A stretch of DNA of 11,642 nucleotides from an uncultured Oscillospiraceae bacterium. GTDB lineage: Bacteria; Bacillota; Clostridia; Oscillospirales; Oscillospiraceae. The DNA lies in NCBI GenBank assembly GCA_947628265.1, contig CANQZF010000032.1, forward strand, positions 1-11,642. The letters run 5' to 3'. Positions 1-6,588 of the stretch are shown piece after piece (the first letter of the stretch is position 1; each line of letters opens with the position of its first letter). The translations under genes were made by a program, and so were the position numbers. The notes under the pieces were generated by a model. It saw only the letters and a program-made list of their open reading frames with translations, was not told the origin of the DNA and ran no database searches.

Positions 1-70
1 TCATCGCCGACGAGCCCACCACGGCCCTGGATGGTGACGTCCAGGGCCGTGGTGGGCTCGTCGGCGATGA
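1..70. repeat. Perfect fold-back palindrome at the window edge (30-bp arms, 10-bp spacer)
   Basis: Positions 1-30 are the exact reverse complement of 41-70, with the 10-base spacer at 31-40. The right arm encodes, on the minus strand, the Walker B region of the ATPase gene, so the left arm is the same coding sequence turned around. The fold begins at a short inverted repeat that belongs to the gene itself: CCTGG, ten bases, CCAGG, in the codons for LDVTIQ. That is what self-priming on a hairpin, or a self-overlapping assembly end, would leave. I read it as a technical artefact of the contig end rather than a biological element. Confidence 0.9.
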
Positions 71-650
71 GGAGCTTGGGGTTGCACACCAGGGCCATGG
101 CGATGAGGGCCCGCTGGAGCATACCGCCGGAGAACTCATGGGGGTACTGTTTGTAGCGCTTCTCGGCGTTGGCGATGCCCACCTTGCGCATCACCTCCAG
201 GGAGATCTCCTTGGACTTCTTCTTGTCCTTTGTGATGTGCAGGCGCGTGGCCTCGTTGATCTGGTCGCCGATGGTGTACATCGGGGAGAAGGCCACCATG
301 GGCTCCTGGAAGATCATGGAGATCTGCTTGCCCCGGACGGAGCGTATCTCCTTGCCCTTGGGGTCCAGCTCCAAAAGGTTCACCCGCCCCAGGCCGTCGG
401 CGTCGAAGACGATCTGACCGCTGGCCTTGCACTTTTTGTCGTTGATGCCCAATATCGCCTTGCTGGTGAGGCTCTTGCCGCAGCCGGACTCGCCCACAAG
501 GCCCAGGGTCTCGCCCTTTTTGATCTCAAAATTCACGCCTCGGACGGCGGTGAGGGTGCCCTCGTCCACCTTTATGTTGATCCGAAGGTCCCGGACCTCG
601 ATGATGTTTTCCTGGTCCTCGGCGACCGTTTGCTTTACGTCCTGTTCCAT
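1..650 (-). CDS. Oligopeptide/oligosaccharide ABC transporter ATP-binding protein (OppD/DppD-like), 3' end missing
   Basis: This is the cytoplasmic ATPase that powers the importer encoded just upstream. The frame opens at the ATG ending at 650, with a good ribosome site (AAAGGAG) in the 18-base gap after the permease C stop. Visible motifs are Walker A GESGCGKS (residues 53-60), the Q-loop FQEP (Q115), the ABC signature FSGGMLQR (173-180) and Walker B LLIADEP (193-199) followed by TTALDVTIQ. About 208 residues are reliable. Family members run to about 320-340, so the H-loop and the C-terminal oligopeptide-transporter extension are absent. From about position 25 leftwards the reading frame runs into the fold-back copy of its own sequence (GRGGLVGD), which should not be translated as protein. 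A partner ATPase (OppF/DppF) would be expected beyond the edge. Confidence 0.93.
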   Translation of the reverse strand, partial: MEQDVKQTVAEDQENIIEVRDLRINIKVDEGTLTAVRGVNFEIKKGETLGLVGESGCGKSLTSKAILGINDKKCKASGQIVFDADGLGRVNLLELDPKGKEIRSVRGKQISMIFQEPMVAFSPMYTIGDQINEATRLHITKDKKKSKEISLEVMRKVGIANAEKRYKQYPHEFSGGMLQRALIAMALVCNPKLLIADEPTTALDVTIQGRGGLVGD

Positions 651-668
651 GTTTCCGCTCCTTTCCGC

Positions 669-1805
669 TTATTTATAGGGATCGGCGGCGTCGCGCATCC
701 CGTCGCCCAGGAAGTTGAAGGCCAGGACCGTGATGACCACGAAGATCAGCGGGATCATCTTCCAGGGGCACTTGGCCACGGTGACCAGGTCCTCCGTCTC
801 CTTGAGGAGGACGCCCCAGGAGGTGGCCGGGGACTTCATGCCGAGCCCCAGGTAGCTCATGGAGGTCTCGCCGATGATGGAGCCGGGGATGCCCAGGGTG
901 AGGCTGACGATGAGGTAGCTCAAAAATCCGGGCACCAGGTGCTTTACGATGATCTTGAAGTCACTGACGCCGGAAAGGCGGGCCGCCATGACGTAGTCCT
1001 CCTTTCGGAGGGAGATGAACTTGCCCCGGACCACCCGGGCAAGGCCGGTCCACCCGATAAAGGAGAGGATGATGGTGATATAGAGGTACATGGCGGAGAC
1101 GGAGATGTCCGGCGGGATGGCGGCGGAGAGGGCCAGCCACAGGGGGATCTGGGGGATGGCGGAGAGGACCTCGATGATCCGTTGGATGGTGGCGTCCACG
1201 ATCCCGCCAAAATACCCGGCGATCCCGCCCAGAAGGATGCCCAGAACGAAGCTGATGGCGGCGGAGACGAAGGGGATGGTCAGGGACACCCGGGAGCCGT
1301 AGAGGATCCGGGAGAAGATGTCCCGTCCGGCGCTGTCCGCGCCGAAGATGTTGATGCGCGCCTCCTTGGTGGGCTCGCCGGCCTCGTTCACCAGGCCGTA
1401 GAGGTGGATGTTGCTGGGGAAGAGCCCCAGGACCTTGTACTCCGTCCCGGGGACGAAGAGCTTGAGATAGTATTTCTCGGTCTGGTCCTCCCGGATCTCC
1501 ACGGTGTAGGTCTCGCGGTTGTTGAACTTCTCCAGCTTGAAGACGTAGGGCCTGGAGAAGCTGCCGTCCGCGTTGAGCCAGTAGACCGTGGTGGGAGAGG
1601 TGTCCTTATAGAGGGCGGAGAACTCCTCGAGGCCATAGGGCGCCAGGAAATCGGCCATCAGGGCGGCGAGATAGAGGATGAGGAGGATCACCAGGCTGAA
1701 CCTGGCCAGCTTGTGCTTCCTGAGCTTGCGCCACATCAGCGTCCACTGGGACGCCAGATAATATGACTCGTCAAATTCCTTCTTTTTCTTCTTGAACAGT
1801 GCCAT
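669..1805 (-). CDS. ABC transporter permease, OppC/DppC type, with enlarged first extracellular loop
   Basis: This is one of two inner-membrane permeases of the importer; 378 aa. A basic N-terminus (KKKKK at residues 5-9) precedes the first membrane helix (about 35-55). A long polar extracellular stretch of roughly 95 residues follows. Then come the conserved FGADSAGRDIFSRILYG segment (154-170) and five further helices. The EAA coupling loop that contacts the ATPase lies at about 271-293 (AARLSGV...HLVPG). E. coli OppC and DppC are about 300 aa, and the extra length here sits in the first external loop. From memory, this long form is a known subfamily and is often found in carbohydrate loci. 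The gene starts 4 bases after the permease B stop, behind an AAAGGGG ribosome site, so the two are translationally coupled. Confidence 0.95.
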   Translation of the reverse strand: MALFKKKKKEFDESYYLASQWTLMWRKLRKHKLARFSLVILLILYLAALMADFLAPYGLEEFSALYKDTSPTTVYWLNADGSFSRPYVFKLEKFNNRETYTVEIREDQTEKYYLKLFVPGTEYKVLGLFPSNIHLYGLVNEAGEPTKEARINIFGADSAGRDIFSRILYGSRVSLTIPFVSAAISFVLGILLGGIAGYFGGIVDATIQRIIEVLSAIPQIPLWLALSAAIPPDISVSAMYLYITIILSFIGWTGLARVVRGKFISLRKEDYVMAARLSGVSDFKIIVKHLVPGFLSYLIVSLTLGIPGSIIGETSMSYLGLGMKSPATSWGVLLKETEDLVTVAKCPWKMIPLIFVVITVLAFNFLGDGMRDAADPYK

Positions 1806-1809
1806 ATCC

Positions 1810-2805
1810 TCAGCCCCTTTCCGAAAATCTGATCCGCGGATCCAGCCACGCCAGGGCGATGTCGCTGAGCAGCATACCGATGACCACCAGCACCGCCTGG
1901 GTCATAACGACGGTACCGGCCAGGTACATGTCCTGGGATTTCAGGGCCGCCAGAAGCACGGGCCCCTGGATCTGCAGGTTCATGACGATGGCGGAGACGG
2001 TGGAGCCGGAGAAGATGGTGTTGAGGGAGCCCGCCAGGCCCGAGACCACCGGGTTCAGGGCGGAGCGCAGACAGTATTTGTAGGTGATGGTGGCCTCGGA
2101 GCAGCCCTTGGCCCGGGCGGTCAGGGTGTACTGCCGGGTCTGCTCATCCAGCATCTGGGCGCGGACGGTACGGATGATGCCGCAGGTGCCCGAGGTGCCG
2201 ATGACGAAGAGCGGTATGAGACACCGCCCCAAAAATTCCGGCACGTACTGCCAGCTCATGCCGTTTTGCAGCATCTCCTTGCTGAACAGGCCCAGATACA
2301 CCTGGCCTGTGGCCTTATAGACCCAGAACATCACCAAAATGGCCAGGAGGAAGTTTGGCGTGGCCGTGCCCAAAAAGCCGATGAACGACCATATGTAGTC
2401 CCCGGCGGAGTACTGGTGGTTGGCGCAGTAGATGCCGATGGGCAGCGACACCGCGTACTGGAAGATGAGGATGACGAAGGACACGCCCATAGTCAAAAAT
2501 AGGCGGTCCATGATGACGCTCCAGACGCTACGCCCGTAGTTGAAGGAGTACCCGAAGTCCCCCTTCGTCACGATCCCCTTCACCCAGTTGAAGTACTGGA
2601 CGTACCAGGGGTCGTTGAGACCGTATTGCTCGCGCAGGTAGGCGATGTCCGCCTCGGTGAATACCTCGCCCTGCGCCGACAGGGACGCGACATAGGAGGT
2701 GACATAGTCTCCCGGCGGGAGCTGGATGACGAAGAAGATCACGAAGGAAATGATCAGCATCGTCGGGATGAACATAAGCAGCCTCTTGCCGATGTATTTT
2801 AACAT
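1810..2805 (-). CDS. ABC transporter permease, OppB/DppB type
   Basis: This is the partner inner-membrane permease; 331 aa, close to the usual 305-340. It opens with a typical OppB-type first helix (residues about 9-29) and the motif LPPGDYV just outside the membrane. A soluble loop holds YGLNDPWYVQYFNWVKGIVTKGDFG-like residues around 61-85, standard for the family, and five more helices follow. The EAA loop is at about 226-252 (TARAKGCSE...LRSALNP), and the C-terminus carries the usual LDPRIR ending. It lies between the binding-protein gene (111-base gap containing a stem-loop) and permease C (4-base gap). With permease C it forms the membrane channel. Confidence 0.96.
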   Translation of the reverse strand: MLKYIGKRLLMFIPTMLIISFVIFFVIQLPPGDYVTSYVASLSAQGEVFTEADIAYLREQYGLNDPWYVQYFNWVKGIVTKGDFGYSFNYGRSVWSVIMDRLFLTMGVSFVILIFQYAVSLPIGIYCANHQYSAGDYIWSFIGFLGTATPNFLLAILVMFWVYKATGQVYLGLFSKEMLQNGMSWQYVPEFLGRCLIPLFVIGTSGTCGIIRTVRAQMLDEQTRQYTLTARAKGCSEATITYKYCLRSALNPVVSGLAGSLNTIFSGSTVSAIVMNLQIQGPVLLAALKSQDMYLAGTVVMTQAVLVVIGMLLSDIALAWLDPRIRFSERG

Positions 2806-2837
2806 TTTCCCGTATCATCCTTTCCCATATCCGCGAA

Positions 2838-2874
2838 CGCGGGAGACGTTCTTTTTTCAAGGACGCCTCCCGCG
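2838..2874 (-). promoter_or_regulatory. Stem-loop between the binding-protein and permease genes
   Basis: Arms at 2838-2849 and 2863-2874 pair over 12 positions, with one G-U wobble and a 13-base loop, in the minus-strand transcript. No T-run follows, so it is not a classic intrinsic terminator. Its place, after the binding-protein gene and before permease B, is where many ABC importer operons carry a stem-loop that protects the upstream message or causes partial termination. Either effect gives much more binding protein than permease. The structure is seen in the sequence; the function is inferred. Confidence 0.7.
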
Positions 2875-2916
2875 GCAGGATCTAAGTAGTATTCAGTATT
2901 GCGCCCGGGACAGGTC

Positions 2917-4929
2917 TTACTCCTCGATGTACCAGCACCAGCAGTGGGCGAGGCCCATGTCGCGGTAGATGTCGGTGAAGATACCGTTCTCGGGGAAGTT
3001 CTTGATGCGGGCGTTGACCGCCTGAATGGTGGGAGCGGCCTCGACGTAGCCGATGACCCACTGGTTCTTCTGGTGGAGGGCCAGCATCTGGAGGGCGATC
3101 TCGGTGCGCTCATCGGGGTCGGCGGTGACCTTCAGCTTGTCGTTGAGCTCGATGAGGGTCTTCAGGTCCCCGGTGGCGGTCTCCTTGGTCATATTGCCGT
3201 ACCAGACCACGTTGGTGGCGGTGCCGGGGACCATGGAGTTGGGCTTCAGGATGATGGAGATGTCGCCGATGCCGGTGGCGGGATAGATCATGCACTCCAC
3301 CTCGTTGGCGGTGGTCATGGAGTCGATGATGGAGCGGTCATAGTCCCGGAAGGTGGTCTTGATGCCGGCGGCGTCATAGTAGGGCTTCAAAATGGCGTAG
3401 TTCTCGGCGGAGCCCATGTCGGCCATGGCCACGATGTTCAGGGTGAAGTCGGTGCCGTCGGCGAAATCATAGTAGCCGTCGGAGCCCATCACCAGCCCGC
3501 AGCCCTCCAAAAGGGTCTTGGCCTTGGCCACGTCGTACTCGGTCCACTGCTTGGACCACTCCTCGGAGTAACCCAGGGTGCCCTTCTGGGGAGCGGCCTG
3601 GCCGCCCGCCAGCCAGCCGTCGGAGACGATGGAGGCGTACTCATCGCGGTCCACGCAGATGGACATGGCCTGACGGAAGTCGGGGTTATTGAAGAGGGCG
3701 TTCAGGTGCGGCTCGGCGATAGCCAAGTTGAAGTGGATCTGGTGAGGCACGGCGCCCCAGGACTCGGAGGCCCACTCATAGATATTGATGGGGACGTTGG
3801 CGTTCTCCTGGATGGTGGAGATAGCGTCAATGCCCAGGGTCTGATAGTCCTCGCTGCCGTCCAGAAGGAGCATCAGGGACTGGTCCACGTTCTGGATGGT
3901 GGTGTAGACGATCTTGTCGATGTAGGGCAGCTGGTTGCCCGCCACGTCCACCTTCCAGTAGTAGGGGTTGCGGACGTACTCATAGTAGTCGCCGTTGATG
4001 GAGTTCTTTCCGGGCTCGGTGGAGAGGACATAGGAGTTGACGGTGGGGACTCCGGGATAGTTCCAGAAGTAATAGAGGAGCTCCTTGCCGGCGGAGGCGG
4101 AGTCGGCGAACTCCACGCCGGTGATCCTCTTGGCCTCGGCCAGGGCCTTGGCGTCGGCTTCGGCGCGGGCGGCGTCGTCGGGGGCGTTCTTGGCCTCGAT
4201 CATGTAGTTGACCATATCCTCAAAGACGTGCTTGGGGGCCCAGTGCCACTTCAGGTCCACCTCGCAGGCCTCGATGAAGTCGTACTTGGGGGTGCCGAAG
4301 GTGACGGTGAAGGTGTAATCGTCCACCTTCTCCACCACGGCGGGATCGCCGTTGGCGTCCTGATGGCAGGCGCGCACGCCCTTGGAGTCCAGCTTGTTGA
4401 GGCAGATGGCGTTGTAGAACCAGACGCAGTCCTCGGCGGTGAAGGGCTCGCCGTCGGACCACTTCATGCCCTCGCGCAGGTGGATGGTGTAGACGGTGGA
4501 GTCCTCGCTGATCTCCCAGCTCTTGGCCACGTTGGGGACCACGGTGCCGTCGGCCCTGAAGAGGAACAGGCCCTCCTCGATGGGCTTGCCGGCGTTCCAG
4601 TTGCCGGTGCTGGCGGTGCGGTGGAGCTCTCCGCCGTATTTGCCCACGGTGAGGTAGGCGTCATCCTCGACCTTCACGTCGTCCTTCACGGGGAGGCGGT
4701 CCTCCACGTTGCCGTAGGTGCCGAGGTTCGTGATGAAGGGGGCCTCCTTAAAGCCCTCGATCTCCGGGGGCTCCGTGGGGTCGGGGGGATTGGTGGGATC
4801 ATCAGGCTTGTCGGTGGGCTTGGGGCCGTCGGTGGGGCCGTCGGTGGGGTCGGACCCCTGGGGCCTCGCGCAAGCGGCCAGGGACAGCGCCAAGACAAGT
4901 GCCAGAATAAGGGCGATAGTCTTTTTCAT
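2917..4929 (-). CDS. Extracellular solute-binding lipoprotein of ABC importer (family 5, SBP_bac_5)
   Basis: This is the surface receptor of the importer; 670 aa, clearly longer than classic OppA/DppA (about 510-545). It has a lipoprotein signal peptide with lipobox LAAC and predicted lipidated Cys20. A flexible linker rich in Pro, Asp and Thr (about 24-56) follows, with TDGP repeats encoded by a 12-bp tandem repeat at 4822-4845. The family signature, with LREGMKWSDGEPFTAEDCVW, lies at about 151-170. Large members of this family often bind oligosaccharides rather than peptides, and the neighbouring sugar genes favour that here. The ligand cannot be read from the sequence. The start is well placed, with AGGAGG at 4941-4946 (minus strand) 11 bases ahead of the ATG. 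It is first in the operon, as expected for the most abundant component. Confidence 0.95.
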   Translation of the reverse strand: MKKTIALILALVLALSLAACARPQGSDPTDGPTDGPKPTDKPDDPTNPPDPTEPPEIEGFKEAPFITNLGTYGNVEDRLPVKDDVKVEDDAYLTVGKYGGELHRTASTGNWNAGKPIEEGLFLFRADGTVVPNVAKSWEISEDSTVYTIHLREGMKWSDGEPFTAEDCVWFYNAICLNKLDSKGVRACHQDANGDPAVVEKVDDYTFTVTFGTPKYDFIEACEVDLKWHWAPKHVFEDMVNYMIEAKNAPDDAARAEADAKALAEAKRITGVEFADSASAGKELLYYFWNYPGVPTVNSYVLSTEPGKNSINGDYYEYVRNPYYWKVDVAGNQLPYIDKIVYTTIQNVDQSLMLLLDGSEDYQTLGIDAISTIQENANVPINIYEWASESWGAVPHQIHFNLAIAEPHLNALFNNPDFRQAMSICVDRDEYASIVSDGWLAGGQAAPQKGTLGYSEEWSKQWTEYDVAKAKTLLEGCGLVMGSDGYYDFADGTDFTLNIVAMADMGSAENYAILKPYYDAAGIKTTFRDYDRSIIDSMTTANEVECMIYPATGIGDISIILKPNSMVPGTATNVVWYGNMTKETATGDLKTLIELNDKLKVTADPDERTEIALQMLALHQKNQWVIGYVEAAPTIQAVNARIKNFPENGIFTDIYRDMGLAHCWCWYIEE
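4822..4849 (-). repeat. 12-bp tandem repeat in the lipoprotein linker
   Basis: Two exact 12-base units at 4822-4833 and 4834-4845, plus four more matching bases, encode the repeated TDGP tetrapeptide just after the lipidated cysteine. Such repeats can change copy number by slippage without shifting the frame and would only alter linker length. Confidence 0.8.
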
Positions 4930-4963
4930 TTCTTGCTATTCCTCCTGTTTTTCGTTAATCTGC

Positions 4964-4982
4964 TCGGAATTTTCCCTTCCGA
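4964..4982 (-). promoter_or_regulatory. Hairpin at the predicted 5' end of the importer mRNA
   Basis: TCGGAA and TTCCGA (6-bp perfect arms, 7-base loop) sit in the leader. The hairpin begins about three bases after the transcription start expected from the TATAAT at 4992-4997. A 5'-terminal hairpin of this kind can shield an mRNA from 5'-end-dependent decay. The stem is short and the start site is predicted, so this is tentative. Confidence 0.4.
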
Positions 4983-4991
4983 TCACGTTTA

Positions 4992-5043
4992 ATTATAGTG
5001 CATTCACAAATGGTAAGCTACGCACTTTATGTCTTTTTTCCAA
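4992..5043 (-). promoter_or_regulatory. Leftward promoter(s) of the ABC importer operon
   Basis: The minus strand carries a perfect -10, TATAAT (4997 to 4992), expected to start transcription near 4985 and leave a leader of about 55 bases. The -35 position at 17-base spacing reads TAGCTT (5020-5015), which is poor, so this promoter probably needs an activator. A second arrangement is possible: -35 TTGGAA (5043-5038), a 17-base spacer, and the same TAGCTT as a weak -10. That second -35 lies one base after a copy of the mirrored control box. I cannot tell which is used. Both look activator-dependent. Confidence 0.6.
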
Positions 5044-5044
5044 A

Positions 5045-5073
5045 ATAAATATTGCGTTTAAGGCTTTTTGAAT
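5045..5073 (-). promoter_or_regulatory. Mirrored two-part control box, leftward copy
   Basis: Read on the minus strand, this copy is ATTCAAAAAG, eight bases, GCAATATTTAT, then one base and TTGGAA. It matches the rightward copy at 5165-5189 in both halves, 21 identical bases, and in the one-base distance to a -35-like hexamer. The gap between halves is eight here and four in the other copy. The location just upstream of a -35 is typical of an activator that touches RNA polymerase. The AraC-family protein of the divergent operon is the obvious candidate; this assignment is inference. Confidence 0.6.
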
Positions 5074-5088
5074 GAAATAATTCATTCA
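5069..5088. promoter_or_regulatory. Operator-like palindrome in the divergent control region
   Basis: TGAATGAA and TTCATTCA form perfect 8-bp arms around a 4-base centre (ATAA), giving a 20-bp dyad near the middle of the 327-base divergent gap. It overlaps the outer edge of the leftward control box by five bases. Such symmetry suits a dimeric repressor or catabolite regulator, but it does not match the usual CcpA site, and AT-rich DNA yields dyads by chance. Confidence 0.4.
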
Positions 5089-5164
5089 TCTTTGTGCAAA
5101 TTCGACAAATTTAACCCCTTATTTTTGGCAGCCCCACGTTACAATAAAGGTCTAAAGTGTTTTA

Positions 5165-5189
5165 ATTCAAAAAGAGATGCAATATTTAT
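5165..5189 (+). promoter_or_regulatory. Mirrored two-part control box, rightward copy
   Basis: This copy reads ATTCAAAAAG, four bases, GCAATATTTAT. One base separates it from the -35 (TTGTCA, 5191-5196) of the glycosidase operon. Its inverted partner is at 5073-5045. The 11-base halves are an exact inverted repeat 123 bases apart. Placed directly against the -35, it is where a class II activator would bind. Confidence 0.6.
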
Positions 5190-5190
5190 G

Positions 5191-5219
5191 TTGTCAAGTG
5201 GCGCATCCTGTGGTATACT
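5191..5219 (+). promoter_or_regulatory. Sigma-A-type promoter of the glycosidase operon
   Basis: The elements are TTGTCA (5191-5196), a 17-base spacer and TATACT (5214-5219), with an extended -10 TG at 5211-5212. Transcription should begin near 5226 and give a leader of about 30 bases with AGGAGG at 5246-5251. It also settles the glycosidase start, since the longer reading frame that begins at 5068 would start upstream of this promoter. Confidence 0.8.
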
Positions 5220-5256
5220 CCAGGTATCCAATTATTCCATGCGTCAGGAGGGGCCT

Positions 5257-6576
5257 ATGGAACGAAACGTGCTGGACTTTGGCGCGGCGGGAGACGGGCG
5301 GACCCGGGACACCGCCGCCATACAGGCCGCCATCGACGCGTGCGCCGGCGGCGGGCGGGTGGTGTTCCCCGGCGGACACGTGTACCGCAGCGGTATGCTG
5401 ACGCTCCGCTCGGACCTGGAGCTCCGGTTCGAGGCCGGGGCGGTGCTCCGGGGCAGCGACGACCTTGACGACTACCTTCCCCGGGGCTCCGTGGGATCGG
5501 AGGAGCGGCGGGGCGTGCCGTCCTATGAAAACTGCGAGTACGACGGGGCGCCAGCCCGGTTTTTCCTCTACGCCGCCCACTGCCACGACATCACCCTCTC
5601 CGGCCCCGGGCGGATCGACGGCAATCAGGAGGTCTTTTTCGGCGAGGTGACGAAGTGGCACATCGAGGGGGCCTTCTATCCCAGGGCCCCGATGCTGTTT
5701 TTTGAGGACTGCGACCGGGTGACGGTGCGGGACGTGACCCTCTCCCGCAGCGCCTTCTGGACGGTGCACCTGGTGGGGTGCCGGGACGTGCTGATCGACG
5801 GGATCCGGATCCTCAACGACCTTCGGATGGCCAACTGCGACGGCATCGACCCGGACCACTGCCGGAACGTGCGGATCGCCAACTGCCACATCGAGTGCGC
5901 GGACGACTGTATCGTGTTCAAAAACACCCAGGCCGCCGGAAAGTACGGCCCCTGTGAGAACATCACGGTGACGGGCTGTACCCTGACCTCCACCAGCGCG
6001 GCTGTCAAGTTCGGCTCCGAGAGCGAGGGGCTTTTCCGGAACATCCTGGTGGAGAACTGCGTGATCAGCCGCTCCAACCGGGGCATCTCCCTGCAGCTCC
6101 GGGACGCCGGCTCCATCGAGAACGTGTCCTTTCAGAATATCGCCATCGACACCAGGCTCTTCCACCCGGATATGTACTGGGGCGCGGCGGAGCCCATCGC
6201 CGTGACGGTCCTGCCGAGACACGGCGGCCCGGTGGGAACGGTGCGGAACGTGCGCTTCTCCCACATCCTGTGCGACAGCGAAAACGGGATCCTCCTCTAC
6301 TCCCACGCCCCGGGGGGCATCCGGGAGGTGGTCCTGGAGGACGTGAGCCTCCGGCTGCGCGCCGCCACGCGCCGGGAAAAGGGCCTCCACGACCTGCGCC
6401 CGAAGCCGGAGGGCCTTCCGGACCCGGAGCCGGGGCTCTCCTACATCCTGGCCCACAACGTATTTGACAGCGCTTTTCGGCATCTTCGCCTTACGGCCGA
6501 CGACGCCATGGGTGAAAAGCTCGCCTCCCCCCTGCGGCTTACCGGCTGCCAGGGGCTGGAGCTGCGGGAGAATTGA
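5257..6576 (+). CDS. GH28-like (polygalacturonase-like) right-handed beta-helix glycosidase, cytoplasmic
   Basis: This is a 439-aa protein of the pectin-lyase-like fold that resembles glycoside hydrolase family 28. The N-terminus has the family opening NVLDFGAAGDG (4-14), then DTAAIQAAIDAC and FPGG. The helix core shows NCDGID (193-198), ADDCIVFK (215-222) and FGSES (252-256). The three acidic residues expected in the active site are present: D195, D216 and D217. The GHG histidine motif is replaced by TSA before GSE, and the RIK-type lysine is missing (RGISLQ, 275-280). Galacturonan is therefore not a safe substrate call. There is no signal peptide, so it should act inside the cell on imported oligosaccharide. 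The ATG at 5257 has AGGAGG five bases upstream and lies after the promoter. It is first in a four-gene operon, 12 bases before the regulator. Confidence 0.85.
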   Translation: MERNVLDFGAAGDGRTRDTAAIQAAIDACAGGGRVVFPGGHVYRSGMLTLRSDLELRFEAGAVLRGSDDLDDYLPRGSVGSEERRGVPSYENCEYDGAPARFFLYAAHCHDITLSGPGRIDGNQEVFFGEVTKWHIEGAFYPRAPMLFFEDCDRVTVRDVTLSRSAFWTVHLVGCRDVLIDGIRILNDLRMANCDGIDPDHCRNVRIANCHIECADDCIVFKNTQAAGKYGPCENITVTGCTLTSTSAAVKFGSESEGLFRNILVENCVISRSNRGISLQLRDAGSIENVSFQNIAIDTRLFHPDMYWGAAEPIAVTVLPRHGGPVGTVRNVRFSHILCDSENGILLYSHAPGGIREVVLEDVSLRLRAATRREKGLHDLRPKPEGLPDPEPGLSYILAHNVFDSAFRHLRLTADDAMGEKLASPLRLTGCQGLELREN

Positions 6577-6588
6577 GGGAGGGACATC

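Noticed and set aside
138..1766. Long open frame on the plus strand opposite the ATPase and permease C genes
   Set aside because: It spans two genes with clear family motifs on the minus strand and encodes a protein without recognisable domains. High GC content leaves the antisense frame open by codon bias.
2838..2874. Intrinsic terminator ending the binding-protein transcript
   Set aside because: No run of T follows the stem on the minus strand, and the permease genes continue in the same direction without a visible new promoter.
2899..4992. 697-residue open frame antisense to the binding lipoprotein gene
   Set aside because: Its translation is Gly/Val/Leu/Asp-rich low complexity, the mirror of the GC-rich codons of a well-supported gene, and it has no ribosome site of note.
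5097..5111. Direct repeat CAAATT-CGA-CAAATT in the divergent region
   Set aside because: Two 6-base AT-rich words nine bases apart are expected by chance in such DNA and they are not tied to a promoter element.
5068..5256. Longer start for the glycosidase adding 63 residues
   Set aside because: The extension would be translated from upstream of and through the predicted promoter, has no family similarity, and the ATG at 5257 has an ideal AGGAGG site.
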